From: Paludisphaera rhizosphaerae
GTDB taxonomy: Bacteria > Planctomycetota > Planctomycetia > Isosphaerales > Isosphaeraceae
Length of the DNA: 64,000 bases
Direction: 5' to 3'
Assembly: GCF_011065895.1 (NCBI RefSeq)
Contig: NZ_JAALCR010000025.1
Span: 30,157 to 94,156, forward strand
Shown here: positions 24,303-33,433 of the stretch, piece by piece
How positions within the stretch are numbered: the stretch's first letter is position 1
Layout: each line of letters starts with the position of its first letter
Notes under the pieces: generated by a model
The model's database searches: none
What the model was told of the DNA's origin: nothing
What the model saw: only the letters and a program-made list of their open reading frames with translations
Program-made: the position numbers and the translations under genes

Positions 24303-26759
24303 TCACCAGCTAACCGACAGCGACGGCAGCTTGCCGGGGAGGGCGACGGTGAAGCCCTTCGTGCTGACGGTGAAGCTCGACCCGATCCCCACGCGGCCCA
24401 GGCCGTCGATGGCGGCCGACCCCCCGACGGAGCCACTGCCGTAGAGCTTGATCCCGCTCGAACTGACGCCCAGATCGATGATCGCGGAGAGACTGCCGTC
24501 GATCGAGCCGATCCCCAGGTCCTGGTGGAACGTCGCGTAGAGCCCCGCGTAGAAGCGGAAGTTCCCCGCCGACTGGCACACCAGCAGCTCGATCGAGGCG
24601 TGCAGCTTCGTGACCTGGGCGTCGATGTCGAGCGAGGCTTTCGCGTACAGGCTGAAGTCGCCGTTGGTGTAGTTGATGAACCCGTTCATGGCGAGCGTGG
24701 TCAAGCCCATCGGCGGCGAGAACCGGGCGCTGGCGGAAATCGTGTTCGACAGGCTGTCCCCCGAGAGCGTGACCTGGCCGAAGGAGTACCCGTTGATCCC
24801 GGCCGTCGACGACGAGGCGTCGAAGAACCAGATGCCGCTCCGGAGGTTGACCCGCCCCTCGACGCTGTAGTTCGACAGGTTGACCTTGCCCTGGAGCGGC
24901 GTCCCCTTGAAAAAATCGGACCCGCCGGCCTGGAAGTAGATCATGTAAGGCGTGACGACGACCGACCCCTGGGAGAGATCCAGCGAGAGCTTCGCCAGTT
25001 CGTTTCCGTTGCTGTTCTTGGGCGCCAGGCTGAGCGACGACTTGCCGTTGAGGCCGATGCGGACGTCGCTCAGGGCGCCGGCGATCGTCCCCAGGTCGAG
25101 GTCGCCTCGCAGCACGCGGCCCAGGTCGGCGGCGGAGAGTTCCAGCATGCGGCCGTCGTCGTTCGCGTCCAGGTCTAGGACGGTCTCGCCCTGGATCTTG
25201 ATGGGGTAGTTCCCCAGCTTGATCCCGGCCATCGCGTAGACGTTGCCGAAGATCGGGTCGACGATCGTGCTCCCCGCCGTCTTCGGAGTAAAGGGGATCC
25301 GCCCGGCCGAGGACCAGCCGAACGCCGCCTCCTCCAGAGGGTTCTTGCCGACCTCGGGATCGATCCGGACGAACAGGAAGGGGTCGGAGGGATCGAAGGC
25401 GGCCTGCACGCCGATGCTGTTCCCGGGCGCCTTGACGGTCGTCCCGCCGAACTGGACGCCTGCCGCGGTGCTCACGCGGAAGCTGAAGTAGGGCACGGCG
25501 TCGTTGAGTGGGGCATCCAGACCGCTCGCCTTGAGCGTCGATCCCAGGCCCAGGACGATCGACCCGCCTGCTGGGTTGAGCTGGATTCCCAGGCCGGTGG
25601 CGTCGGCGATCGTGCGGAGCGGACTTGAGGGGCTCGTCGTGTCGATCCCCATGCCGGGCCACCAGGCGGCCTGATAAGCCCCGACGTCCGGCACGGCCGA
25701 GGCGTTCGTGACGACGTAGACCATCCCGGGGCTCATCGGGATCTCCCCCGCCGCCGTCTGGAGATAGACGGGTCCAATGCTGTAGTAGACGTTTTGGCCC
25801 CCGACCGTGTACGAACTCCAGGTCGCCCGCATCCGGAAGCCGGCCCCGCTGGGTCCGTTGAAGGTGAGATAATCGCCGCTGCGCGAGACCGTCAAGTCCC
25901 CCTTCGCCGCCAGCTCCTGCGGCGAGAGGCTCCCCGAGACCAGCCCCACCGTCTGCCCCGCCCCGTTCAGAACGCCGTGGAAGCCGTTGCGGATCAAAAC
26001 GTCGGAGCCGCCCGACCGGCTGCTGGAGTCGTACACGTCACTGCCGGGGCTCCCCAGGAAGACGTCGTTCCCGCCGCCGCCGATCAGCCGGTCGTCGCCC
26101 GGCCCGCCGTTCATCGTCGCCGGGAGGCTCGTCGCGTTGGTGAAGGAGTCGTTGCCGTCGCCGCCGTTGAAGACGATCCGGTTGAAGCCGGACAGCCCGG
26201 CGGCGCGGACGTTGTTCAGGTCGAGACGATAGGCGTTCCAGCCCGCGAGGTTCACCGCGGCCGTGTCGTTCCCGGTGAAGCCCTGGATCGTCAGCGTCCC
26301 GGTCGTGCGGTCGTTGATCGCGTAGGCCGCGCCCCGGTTCTGGAACGTGTCGCCAGAGTCGTGGTCGGTGAGGACGTTGTCGCCCGTGCCGCTCATGTAG
26401 AAGTCGGCGCCGGGACCGCCGGTGAACGTCGAGGGGAGACTCGTTAGGTTCCGGAACGCGTCGTCCCCCACGCCCCCTTGAAAATCGATCGACGTGACGT
26501 TCGAGAACGACGGGGTGTAGGGGGCGGCATCGGCAGAGCGGTCGACGACGAAGATCAGCCCGCCGCTGGGGTAGATCAGGGCGTCGTCGTTGCCGGCGCC
26601 GCCGACGATCGAGAGCCGGCCCGTTGGGTCGAGGCTCGCCGTGACCGAGAGCAGAACGCGCTCGCCAAGGGGCTCGATTTCGAGCCGGACGCGACGATTC
26701 GAGGAAGCTCGACGCGAGGTGCGAGGAGACGAGAAAAGGCCTTTGAGCGGCGACATCAT
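24303..26759 (-). CDS. Large secreted protein with LExR-type N-terminus and short RTX-like section
   Basis: Product of 818 residues from ATG 26759 (GGGAG ribosome site; the next codon is also ATG). The Arg/Ser-rich start leads to IEPLGERVLLS at residues 28-38, the export-type motif shared with four other proteins here. Residues 45-260 hold degenerate calcium-binding-type motifs (GGAGNDD, GGPGDDR, GGGGND). The remaining 550 residues are predicted beta-strand with many Ser/Gly/Asn and no recognised domain; the C-terminal part contains alternating strands such as VTLSGDSLSNTISASARFS. It ends in SLSVSW, a terminal aromatic residue reminiscent of outer-membrane beta-barrels, but that is speculative. 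Probably a surface or extracellular protein. Confidence 0.78.
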   Translation of the reverse strand: MMSPLKGLFSSPRTSRRASSNRRVRLEIEPLGERVLLSVTASLDPTGRLSIVGGAGNDDALIYPSGGLIFVVDRSADAAPYTPSFSNVTSIDFQGGVGDDAFRNLTSLPSTFTGGPGADFYMSGTGDNVLTDHDSGDTFQNRGAAYAINDRTTGTLTIQGFTGNDTAAVNLAGWNAYRLDLNNVRAAGLSGFNRIVFNGGDGNDSFTNATSLPATMNGGPGDDRLIGGGGNDVFLGSPGSDVYDSSSRSGGSDVLIRNGFHGVLNGAGQTVGLVSGSLSPQELAAKGDLTVSRSGDYLTFNGPSGAGFRMRATWSSYTVGGQNVYYSIGPVYLQTAAGEIPMSPGMVYVVTNASAVPDVGAYQAAWWPGMGIDTTSPSSPLRTIADATGLGIQLNPAGGSIVLGLGSTLKASGLDAPLNDAVPYFSFRVSTAAGVQFGGTTVKAPGNSIGVQAAFDPSDPFLFVRIDPEVGKNPLEEAAFGWSSAGRIPFTPKTAGSTIVDPIFGNVYAMAGIKLGNYPIKIQGETVLDLDANDDGRMLELSAADLGRVLRGDLDLGTIAGALSDVRIGLNGKSSLSLAPKNSNGNELAKLSLDLSQGSVVVTPYMIYFQAGGSDFFKGTPLQGKVNLSNYSVEGRVNLRSGIWFFDASSSTAGINGYSFGQVTLSGDSLSNTISASARFSPPMGLTTLAMNGFINYTNGDFSLYAKASLDIDAQVTKLHASIELLVCQSAGNFRFYAGLYATFHQDLGIGSIDGSLSAIIDLGVSSSGIKLYGSGSVGGSAAIDGLGRVGIGSSFTVSTKGFTVALPGKLPSLSVSW

Positions 26760-26872
26760 AAACGCTCCCGGCGGCGGATCGCCCTGGTGTGTGGAGAGAC
26801 CGGTTTGCAACCGACTCCCCACTTAACTCCGGGAGTGTGACAGGAGATTTTTTCCGCGGCGGGATGGGCGGC

Positions 26873-27460
26873 CTAATCGATCAGGTCGCCGATCTCTTGC
26901 TTGAGGCGGCGGAGGATCCGCGACTTCGCCTGACGGACGGCGGTGGGGCCGACGCCCATCTCGCGTGCGACGGCGTCGACGGGCATTCCATCGACGGCCG
27001 TCCTCCAGAAGGTCTTCCAGGTCTTCTCCTCAAACTCGCCGCGGACCAGTTCGAGGGCTCGGTGATAGAGGGCGGAGACCTGATCGGCGGGGTCGTCCTC
27101 GTCAAGGTCGGTGCTGGGATCGGGGGCCTGGGCCATCCGGACGGCGGCCTGGGTGCCCCCCTCGGCGACCGGGGTGCGGCCGCCGCGACGGAGAGCGTCC
27201 AGCCGCTTGTTCCGGGCGATCGTTCGCAGCCAGGCGCGGAAGCCGTCGCCGGCTCGATCACGGCGGAACGACGGCAGCCCCTGCGCCACGGCCAGGAAGA
27301 TCTCCTGCGCAAGGTCGTCGACGTCCGCGCCGGGGCACCCCCAGCGGACGCACCAGTGCCGGACGAGCGGGCTGTAAAGGTAGACCAGCCGCGACCAGGC
27401 CTCGGAATCCGAGGCTCGGGCGCGATCCAGGAGCGTCATGGACGTGGTGTCGTCGGTCAA
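26873..27460 (-). CDS. ECF-type RNA polymerase sigma factor
   Basis: Product of 195 residues. I chose the TTG at 27460 because AAGGGAG lies 9 bases before it and the resulting MTDDTTSMTLLDRAR matches the usual start of this planctomycete group; an ATG seven codons in (27439) is the alternative. Region 2 reads WSRLVYLYSPLVRHWC and DVDDLAQEIFLAVAQGLPSF, and the -10 recognition helix is FRAWLRTIARNKRLDALR. Region 4 contains PVDAVAREMGVGPTAVRQAK. It is transcribed away from a kinase gene across a 99-bp gap, and that kinase has an anti-sigma-like zinc motif. The two are therefore likely partners. Confidence 0.92.
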   Translation of the reverse strand: MTDDTTSMTLLDRARASDSEAWSRLVYLYSPLVRHWCVRWGCPGADVDDLAQEIFLAVAQGLPSFRRDRAGDGFRAWLRTIARNKRLDALRRGGRTPVAEGGTQAAVRMAQAPDPSTDLDEDDPADQVSALYHRALELVRGEFEEKTWKTFWRTAVDGMPVDAVAREMGVGPTAVRQAKSRILRRLKQEIGDLID

Positions 27461-27559
27461 CGAGAAGGCTCCCTTGTCGTCGGGCCTGAGAGTCGCCCAT
27501 GATATTGACGCTCCCCACCCTCTCCCGCAACCCTTCGAGGTGCTACCGGAGACCCGATC

Positions 27560-30325
27560 GTGTCGCCCTCTCTCGACGCCTGCCCGGACGACGAGGCCCT
27601 CGCCGCCGTCGCTGCCGGGGAATTCGACGAGGACCGGGAAGCCGCCGTCTTCGCCCATGTCGAGGCCTGCCCGGCGTGCGCCGCGCGGCTCGCCGAGCGG
27701 GAGCAGGACTCGAACCCCTTCTTGAAGGGGCTCTGGCTCAACATCGAGCCGGACGACCTCGCGAAGCTCACAAGCCTTCCTCGCCCCGACGAACCTCCGG
27801 ATCCGCCGGGATATGAGATCCTCGACGTGCTGGGAATGGGCGGGATGGGGATCGTCCACAAGGCCCGGCACCTGCGGCTCAATCGCATCGTGGCGCTGAA
27901 AAGGATGAGGGTTCAGACGCCGGGCGGCCTCCATCGTTTCCGCCGCGAGGCCGAGACCGTCGCGGCGCTCCAGCATCCCAACATCATCCAGATTTACGAG
28001 GTGGGCGACGTCGGCGGCCACCCCTACCTGGCGCTGGAGCACGTTGCGGGGAAGTCGCTGCTGGAGGTCCTGAGGCATGGGCGGAGGCCCATCACTCCTC
28101 GGGAGGCCGCCGCGCTCCTGGCGAAGGTCGCCGACGCCGTGCAGCACGCCCACGACCGCGGGATCGTCCACCGCGACCTGAAGCCGGGGAACATCCTCCT
28201 TCAGCCCACGACGGCCGGCGCGGACTCGTTCGAGACGCTCGACGACGTCGCCCCCAAGATCGGCGATTTCGGCATCGCCAAGTGGCTGGCCCAGGAAGCA
28301 GCGACCGAGGACGACGCCTGGGCCACCCGCACGGGCGCCCTGCTGGGGACTCCCTGCTACATGGCCCCGGAGCAGCTCGAGGGCCGAAACGTCGGGCCGC
28401 TCGTCGACGTCTACGCTCTGGGCGTGATCCTCTACATGGCCCTCGCCCAACGCCTGCCGTTCCCCGAAACGTCCCGGTTCCCGATCGCCGGCCGACCCGA
28501 TCCCCGGCCGCCGTCCGCCTTGCAGCGGGGCGTCCCCCGCGACCTCGACGTGATCTGCCTGAAGTGCCTCCAGGACGATCCCACCCGCCGTTACGCGAGG
28601 GCCGCCGACCTGGCTGCCGACCTCCGCCGGTTCCTCGACGGCGCGCCGATTCTCGCCCGGCCGACGCCGTTCTGGGAGGCCGTCTGGAAGGCCGCGCGAC
28701 GTCGCCCGGCGCTCGCCGGGGCGTTGGCCGCGGTTCAGGCGGCGCTGGTGGTGATCGCCGCCGGCGCCTGGTGGTACAACGGCCGTCTTCGCGACGCCCT
28801 CCAGTCGACCAGAGCGGCCGAAGCCCAGGCCGAGACCAGCGCGCGGACGGCGCTCGACGCCAATCGGCGGCTGGTGGAACAGGTCCGGACCACCTTGCAG
28901 GACGTCCCCGCGACCCGCGCCCTGCGCCGGGGACTGCTGGAGACGGCCGTCGACGGGCTGCGCCGCGTGACGACCTCCGACGCCAACGCCCCACGCCTCA
29001 GCCGGGCGGCGGCCCATCGGCTTCTGGGCGAGGTCCACTGGGAACTCGGCCGGACGGACGAGGCGGTCGCCGAGATGGAACGCTCGCGGGCCGTCGCCTC
29101 CGCCCTGCTCGCCGCCGACCCGACGCTCGACGACGCCCGCGAGCAACTCGCCCTCGCCTGTCGCCGGCTGGGCTCGTTCCACCTCCGGGGCGGGCGTCCG
29201 GAACAGGCGCGACCTTGCTTTCAGGAGGCCCTCGACGTCGCCGAAGCCTGGCGGCGACGGTCGCCCGAAGACCCCCGCGCCGAGCTGGCCGTGATTCAGG
29301 GGCTCGAACACCAGGGCCACGCCGCTCACTGGGGCGGCGACCTCGACGCCGCCGGCAGCCTGCTGGAACGGATGCTCGCCATGACCGAGGCCCGGCTCGC
29401 CGCCCAACCCGACGACGACGAGTCCCAGAAGATGCTTGGCTCCGCCCTCGACCTGCTGGGGGGGATCGCCGAGACCCGCGGCGACCTCAAGACGGCCCGC
29501 GACCGATTCCAGCGGTCGCTCGACCTGGAGCTGGCGGCCGAGGCCCGGCGCGGTCGGTCGGCGGCCGTCGGCCGGGCGCCCGAGGACGATCCGGCCTTTC
29601 GCAACGTCGTCGTCTCGCTGAACAACCTGGCGGTGCTGGACGTGCTCCTGGGCGACATGACCCGCGCCGCGGCCGAGATGGACGCCGGACTCGATCGCGC
29701 CCGCCGCTGGGCCGCCCACGACCCGGAGGACGTCCAGCGCAAGCTCGACCTGATCGACGCCCTCGTCAATCGCGCGGGCGTCGAGACGGATCGGCTCGCG
29801 CACGCCGCGGCGATCCCGTTCCTGGAGGAGGCGCAAACCCTGCTGAACGACCTTCGATCCGCGGGGAAGTTGGACGGGCTCCCGATCTACGGGATCGAGC
29901 GGACCAACGGCGTCATCGAGGAGCTGGAGGTCTGCCGCCTCGCGACGACCGCCGTGGAAGATGCCTCGGTCATCTGGAAGGCCCCGCCGTACGTCGCCCC
30001 CCGCGTCGCGACGGCTCGCATCGGCCTGCTCCTCCAGGCCGGGCGTCGGGACGAGGCGATCGCCGAGGCCGAACGCCTCGCCGCCTTCGACCCGGTTGAT
30101 TCCGCCGCCTGGCTCGCCAAGGCTCGGTCGTGCTCGCAACTCGCCGAGACCTTTGATCCCCTCGCGGCCCGTCTGGTCGAGGCTTCAATCCAGGCGCTCG
30201 GCAAGGTCTACGACGCCGGCGGCGCCCCGCCCAAACGCCTGGAGCTGGAGACCGACCCCCGCCTCGCCGCCGCCCGACGTTCGCCGGCGTTCGCCGCGAT
30301 CCTGGCGCGGGCTCCCGCGCAGTAG
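27560..30325 (+). CDS. Ser/Thr protein kinase with N-terminal zinc anti-sigma-like motif and TPR tail
   Basis: Product of 921 residues with a GTG start (GGAG upstream). Residues 1-50 contain H-x3-C-x2-C (FAHVEACPACAARL), the zinc-binding signature of anti-sigma factors of ECF sigmas. The kinase domain (about residues 75-345) follows, with GMGGMG, the lysine in ALKRMR, HRDLKPGNIL near 204, DFGIAK and APEQ. A single membrane helix ([19 protein letters not shown]) lies near 390-405, and TPR-like repeats extend to the end. The arrangement, zinc motif and kinase in the cytoplasm and sensor TPRs outside, suggests a one-protein signal relay to the divergent sigma factor at 27460. That pairing is inference. 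Confidence 0.9.
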   Translation: MSPSLDACPDDEALAAVAAGEFDEDREAAVFAHVEACPACAARLAEREQDSNPFLKGLWLNIEPDDLAKLTSLPRPDEPPDPPGYEILDVLGMGGMGIVHKARHLRLNRIVALKRMRVQTPGGLHRFRREAETVAALQHPNIIQIYEVGDVGGHPYLALEHVAGKSLLEVLRHGRRPITPREAAALLAKVADAVQHAHDRGIVHRDLKPGNILLQPTTAGADSFETLDDVAPKIGDFGIAKWLAQEAATEDDAWATRTGALLGTPCYMAPEQLEGRNVGPLVDVYALGVILYMALAQRLPFPETSRFPIAGRPDPRPPSALQRGVPRDLDVICLKCLQDDPTRRYARAADLAADLRRFLDGAPILARPTPFWEAVWKAARRRPALAGALAAVQAALVVIAAGAWWYNGRLRDALQSTRAAEAQAETSARTALDANRRLVEQVRTTLQDVPATRALRRGLLETAVDGLRRVTTSDANAPRLSRAAAHRLLGEVHWELGRTDEAVAEMERSRAVASALLAADPTLDDAREQLALACRRLGSFHLRGGRPEQARPCFQEALDVAEAWRRRSPEDPRAELAVIQGLEHQGHAAHWGGDLDAAGSLLERMLAMTEARLAAQPDDDESQKMLGSALDLLGGIAETRGDLKTARDRFQRSLDLELAAEARRGRSAAVGRAPEDDPAFRNVVVSLNNLAVLDVLLGDMTRAAAEMDAGLDRARRWAAHDPEDVQRKLDLIDALVNRAGVETDRLAHAAAIPFLEEAQTLLNDLRSAGKLDGLPIYGIERTNGVIEELEVCRLATTAVEDASVIWKAPPYVAPRVATARIGLLLQAGRRDEAIAEAERLAAFDPVDSAAWLAKARSCSQLAETFDPLAARLVEASIQALGKVYDAGGAPPKRLELETDPRLAAARRSPAFAAILARAPAQ

Positions 30326-30351
30326 CCTCCTACTTGGAAAGAGAGCTTCCG

Positions 30352-31110
30352 ATGCAGCGTCTTCTTGCCTTTCTGTTCGCCGTCGGGGTGACGTCGGCGA
30401 CCGTCTTCAGCGCGGAGCCGCCCCCGCCGGTCGTGATGCTCAAGCTGGACGATCTGTCCCGCATCACCCCGCGCTGGCAGCGCGTCGTCGACTTCCTTCA
30501 GGCCGAGGGATTGAAGGCCAATTTCGGGATTATCAACGGCCCGCTGGAGAAAGAAGACCCCAAGTTCAACGCCTGGGTGAAAGACCTCGCCGCGAAGGGG
30601 ACGATCGAGTTCTGGCACCACGGCTACGACGCCAAGTACCCCCACGACGCCACCCACAAGGGGGAGTTCGAGGGCTCCGGCTACGACCTCCAGCGCAAGG
30701 CCCTGACGCGCGGTCAGGAACTGGCGAAACTCCGCTTCGGCCAGCCGTACACGGCCTTCGGCCCGCACTACAGCGGGACGGACGCCGACACCTTCCAGGC
30801 TCTCGAAGAAGTCCCCGAGATCAAGGTCGTCTTCTTCTACGCGCCGAAGCCCCCGGCGAAGACGTCCAAGATCATCATCGAACGCCGGATGGAGCTGGAG
30901 AAGCCGATCTTCCACCCCAACCCCGCCTTCGTGAAGGAGCGCTACGAGGCCGTCGGCAAGACCAGGGACTACATCGCCATCCAGGGCCACGCCGACCAGT
31001 GGGACGACCCCCGCTTCGCCGACTTCCAGGAAGCCGTCCGATTCCTGAAATCCAAGGGCTGCCGCTTCGTGACCGTCTCCGAATGGATGGCGGAACGGAA
31101 GACGCAGTGA
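30352..31110 (+). CDS. Secreted polysaccharide-deacetylase-like protein
   Basis: Product of 252 residues starting MQRLLAFLFAVGVTSATVFS, a signal peptide probably cleaved after FSA. The mature protein resembles the NodB/polysaccharide deacetylase barrel: VVMLKLDDLSRITPRW (metal-binding DD pair), EFWHHGYDAKYPHD (metal-binding histidines) and, near the C-terminus, IQGHADQWDD. These motifs suggest a metal-dependent hydrolase acting on sugars or envelope glycans. The fit to the canonical family is partial, so substrate and even activity are uncertain. It begins 27 bp after the kinase gene on the same strand, so the two probably form one transcript. Confidence 0.78.
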   Translation: MQRLLAFLFAVGVTSATVFSAEPPPPVVMLKLDDLSRITPRWQRVVDFLQAEGLKANFGIINGPLEKEDPKFNAWVKDLAAKGTIEFWHHGYDAKYPHDATHKGEFEGSGYDLQRKALTRGQELAKLRFGQPYTAFGPHYSGTDADTFQALEEVPEIKVVFFYAPKPPAKTSKIIIERRMELEKPIFHPNPAFVKERYEAVGKTRDYIAIQGHADQWDDPRFADFQEAVRFLKSKGCRFVTVSEWMAERKTQ

Positions 31111-31214
31111 AGTCCGAGCCGACCGAATTTCCTTTCGAATTCCGGGACTGATCCCCCGCCGTCGTGACATAACCTTGGGTTCGGGCGAGACTCGAAGGCC
31201 GGGGAGAAGGAACG

Positions 31215-33176
31215 ATGACGAGCGAGGAACGGCCCTTGGGGTTCGGGCGGCTCCGCACGCTGTTCGAGGCGGGGACGCTCGGCGGTCTGGCGGACGGGCA
31301 ACTCTTGAAGAGGTTCGCGGCCCGCGACGGCGCGGCGGCCGAGGCGGCGTTCGCGCTGCTGGTCGAGCGGCATGGGGCGATGGTTCTGCGGGTCTGTCGG
31401 TCGATCCTGGCCGACACGCACGCGGCCGACGACGCATTCCAGGCGTCGTTCCTGGTGCTCGCCCAGAAGGCGGGCTCGCTGCGGGCTCGGGACGACATCG
31501 GCCCGTGGCTTTACCAGGTGGCCTATCGCGTGTCGTCGTGCGCTCGTTCGGCTGCGGCGCGACGTCGTCGCCATGAGCAGGCGGCCGCCGAGAAGAGGGC
31601 CGGCGCGACCCGCGCCGAGACGCCCGAGGACGTCGGGCCGATCGTCCATGAGGAAGTGAACGCTCTGCCCGACCGCTATCGCGCGGCGGTCGTTCTTTGC
31701 TGTCTGGAGGGCCGCACCCACGCCGAGGCCGCCCGCCGGCTCGGTTGCCCGGTGGGGACTGTGGAGAGCCGCCTGGCGCGTGGTCGCGAGCGGCTCCGCG
31801 TCCGGCTCGCTCGCCGCGGCCTCTCGCCGTCCCTGATCCCCGTCGCCGCCCCCTTCCAGGCGCCTTTGCCCGTCGCGCTCGTCGACTCGACCGTCGGCCT
31901 CGCCTCGATGCTCGCCGCCGGCCGGGCCGAAGGCGCCGCGGTGGTTCTGTTGAAACAGGTTCTTGGAGACATGCTCATGACGCGGTTGAAGCTGTCCCTG
32001 GCGGCCCTCGGCAGCGTCGCCGTGTTGTCGGCGGCCGTCCTCACGCTTCAGCCCAAGGGCGTCGCCGGTCCGCCGGAACCCAAGGCTGAGATCAAGGCGC
32101 CCGAGGCTGTCGCGGCCGTCGAGCAGGCGCCGGATGGGCCGCTCAGAGTTCCCAAAGAATTGAACTTCGGCACCCTTCGCGTCGGGGCCCTGGCCGACGG
32201 CGGGGCGACTCTCATCCTGAATGAGACGAATGAGAGCGGGAAACTCAACGTCGAGGTCAATCCGCCGTCGTTCCTCAAGGTGCGCGGGGTGCAGATTCGC
32301 CAGCAGACTCGACTTGGCAAGAAGACGCGGCTCGTCGAACTCAGGCTGGCCGTAGATACGAGCCGCCCCGGCGACTTCAAGGGTACCGTTCACATCGACT
32401 ACGACGGCCGGCGATTCGAGTTCCCCGCGACGGTCAGCGTGCTTCCCGAGGAGAAAGACCTGACCAAGGTGTTGTTCATCACCCCCTCATTCGGTTCGGC
32501 GGCCGACGATCGCGAGTATTTTCAACCCTGGTTCGACCTGATCAAGTCTGCAAACCTCGACGTCAGCTACCTGGACCCGACTCTCGAAGGACTTCCCGAT
32601 CGAGGGCGAGTCGAATACGACCGGGACGCGCGGCCGATTCCTCCCGAATGGCTGAAGCGATTCGACGTCGTCCTCCTGGCGGACGGCGGTCCGGTGTACG
32701 TTCAGGGCCCGGACTCGGAAATCCTCCGGAGCTACGTTCGCGGCGGCGGTCGACTCGTGATCGGCGCGAGCGCCTTCATGTTGGGCTCCGTGCCGAAGAT
32801 GAATGACTTGCTGGAGCCCTTCGGTCTTCAAATCACGGACAGGGACGTCGTTGAGAGGTCCGATCCCTCGGGCCCGAACTGGGTTCCCATCACTGTCAAG
32901 GCCGCGCCGGACGCCAGCGACCCGTTCTTGAAGAATGTCAACACCATCGTCTTCAGCAGGATGACTCCCGTACGCGTCAAGGACGACGGCCGCGCCCGGA
33001 TCCTCATTCACGACCCTCATGACAAGGACCTGGGTTTCGCCGCCGTCTCGCGTGACGGCGGCGAGGTGATCGTGCTTGGCCCCTCCCTGCTTCTGAACTG
33101 GCTGGGTGAGAACCAGGCCGGGACCGACAACGTCGCCTTTCTGGGGAACCTCCTCAGGAGGCCGAAGGGTCGGTGA
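31215..33176 (+). CDS. ECF sigma factor fused to a membrane anchor and extracytoplasmic domain
   Basis: Product of 653 residues with a GGAGAAGGA ribosome site. Residues 1-205 are a complete ECF sigma factor: region 2 in LLVERHGAMVLRVCRSIL and DDAFQASFLVLAQKAGSL, region 4 in HAEAARRLGCPVGTVESRLA. After a linker there is one membrane helix (LSLAALGSVAVLSAAVLTL, about 257-276). The remaining 370 residues would lie outside the cytoplasm: a strand-rich section (residues 310-415) and then an alpha/beta domain with FDVVLLADGGPVYVQ and LRSYVRGGGRLVIGAS. The latter recalls class-I glutamine-amidotransferase-like (DUF4350/IFT52-type) folds without a visible catalytic cysteine. Sigma factors of this sort are known in planctomycetes; release may need proteolysis. 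Confidence 0.88.
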   Translation: MTSEERPLGFGRLRTLFEAGTLGGLADGQLLKRFAARDGAAAEAAFALLVERHGAMVLRVCRSILADTHAADDAFQASFLVLAQKAGSLRARDDIGPWLYQVAYRVSSCARSAAARRRRHEQAAAEKRAGATRAETPEDVGPIVHEEVNALPDRYRAAVVLCCLEGRTHAEAARRLGCPVGTVESRLARGRERLRVRLARRGLSPSLIPVAAPFQAPLPVALVDSTVGLASMLAAGRAEGAAVVLLKQVLGDMLMTRLKLSLAALGSVAVLSAAVLTLQPKGVAGPPEPKAEIKAPEAVAAVEQAPDGPLRVPKELNFGTLRVGALADGGATLILNETNESGKLNVEVNPPSFLKVRGVQIRQQTRLGKKTRLVELRLAVDTSRPGDFKGTVHIDYDGRRFEFPATVSVLPEEKDLTKVLFITPSFGSAADDREYFQPWFDLIKSANLDVSYLDPTLEGLPDRGRVEYDRDARPIPPEWLKRFDVVLLADGGPVYVQGPDSEILRSYVRGGGRLVIGASAFMLGSVPKMNDLLEPFGLQITDRDVVERSDPSGPNWVPITVKAAPDASDPFLKNVNTIVFSRMTPVRVKDDGRARILIHDPHDKDLGFAAVSRDGGEVIVLGPSLLLNWLGENQAGTDNVAFLGNLLRRPKGR

Positions 33177-33212
33177 GCGGCGACTGTCGGCGGCCCCACC
33201 TTGCATGCGGGC

Positions 33213-33243
33213 TTGACGGGCAAACTATAAATTTAGTAGTTAT
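33213..33243 (+). promoter_or_regulatory. AT-rich candidate promoter
   Basis: A short AT-rich island (CAAACTATAAATTTAGTAGT) stands out in otherwise GC-rich DNA about 190 bp upstream of the DUF1559 gene. TTGACG (33213-33218) could be a -35 box and TAGTTA (33237-33242) a poor -10 with 18-base spacing, or TATAAA a -10 without a good -35. Only a candidate. Confidence 0.3.
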
Positions 33244-33433
33244 GTCGAGGGCGCGCGGTTCCTCTCCTCGCTGTATCGCGCGTTCTTCCCTCCCCATTGC
33301 CGTCCAGCCCGATTGAAGGCGCACGCCTCGTCCTCGAACGCAGGGACTTTCCAGCCGTTTCGAAGGGGCGTCGGGCGTTGCGTCTTCGCCGCGTCATGCA
33401 TTCACGAATTCTGTTTTTATGATGAGATCGCCC

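Noticed and set aside
26873..30139. A 1088-codon minus-strand frame extending the sigma factor upstream
   Set aside because: The extension is antisense to the divergent kinase; a TTG or ATG start near 27460/27439 with a good ribosome site gives a normal-length sigma factor.
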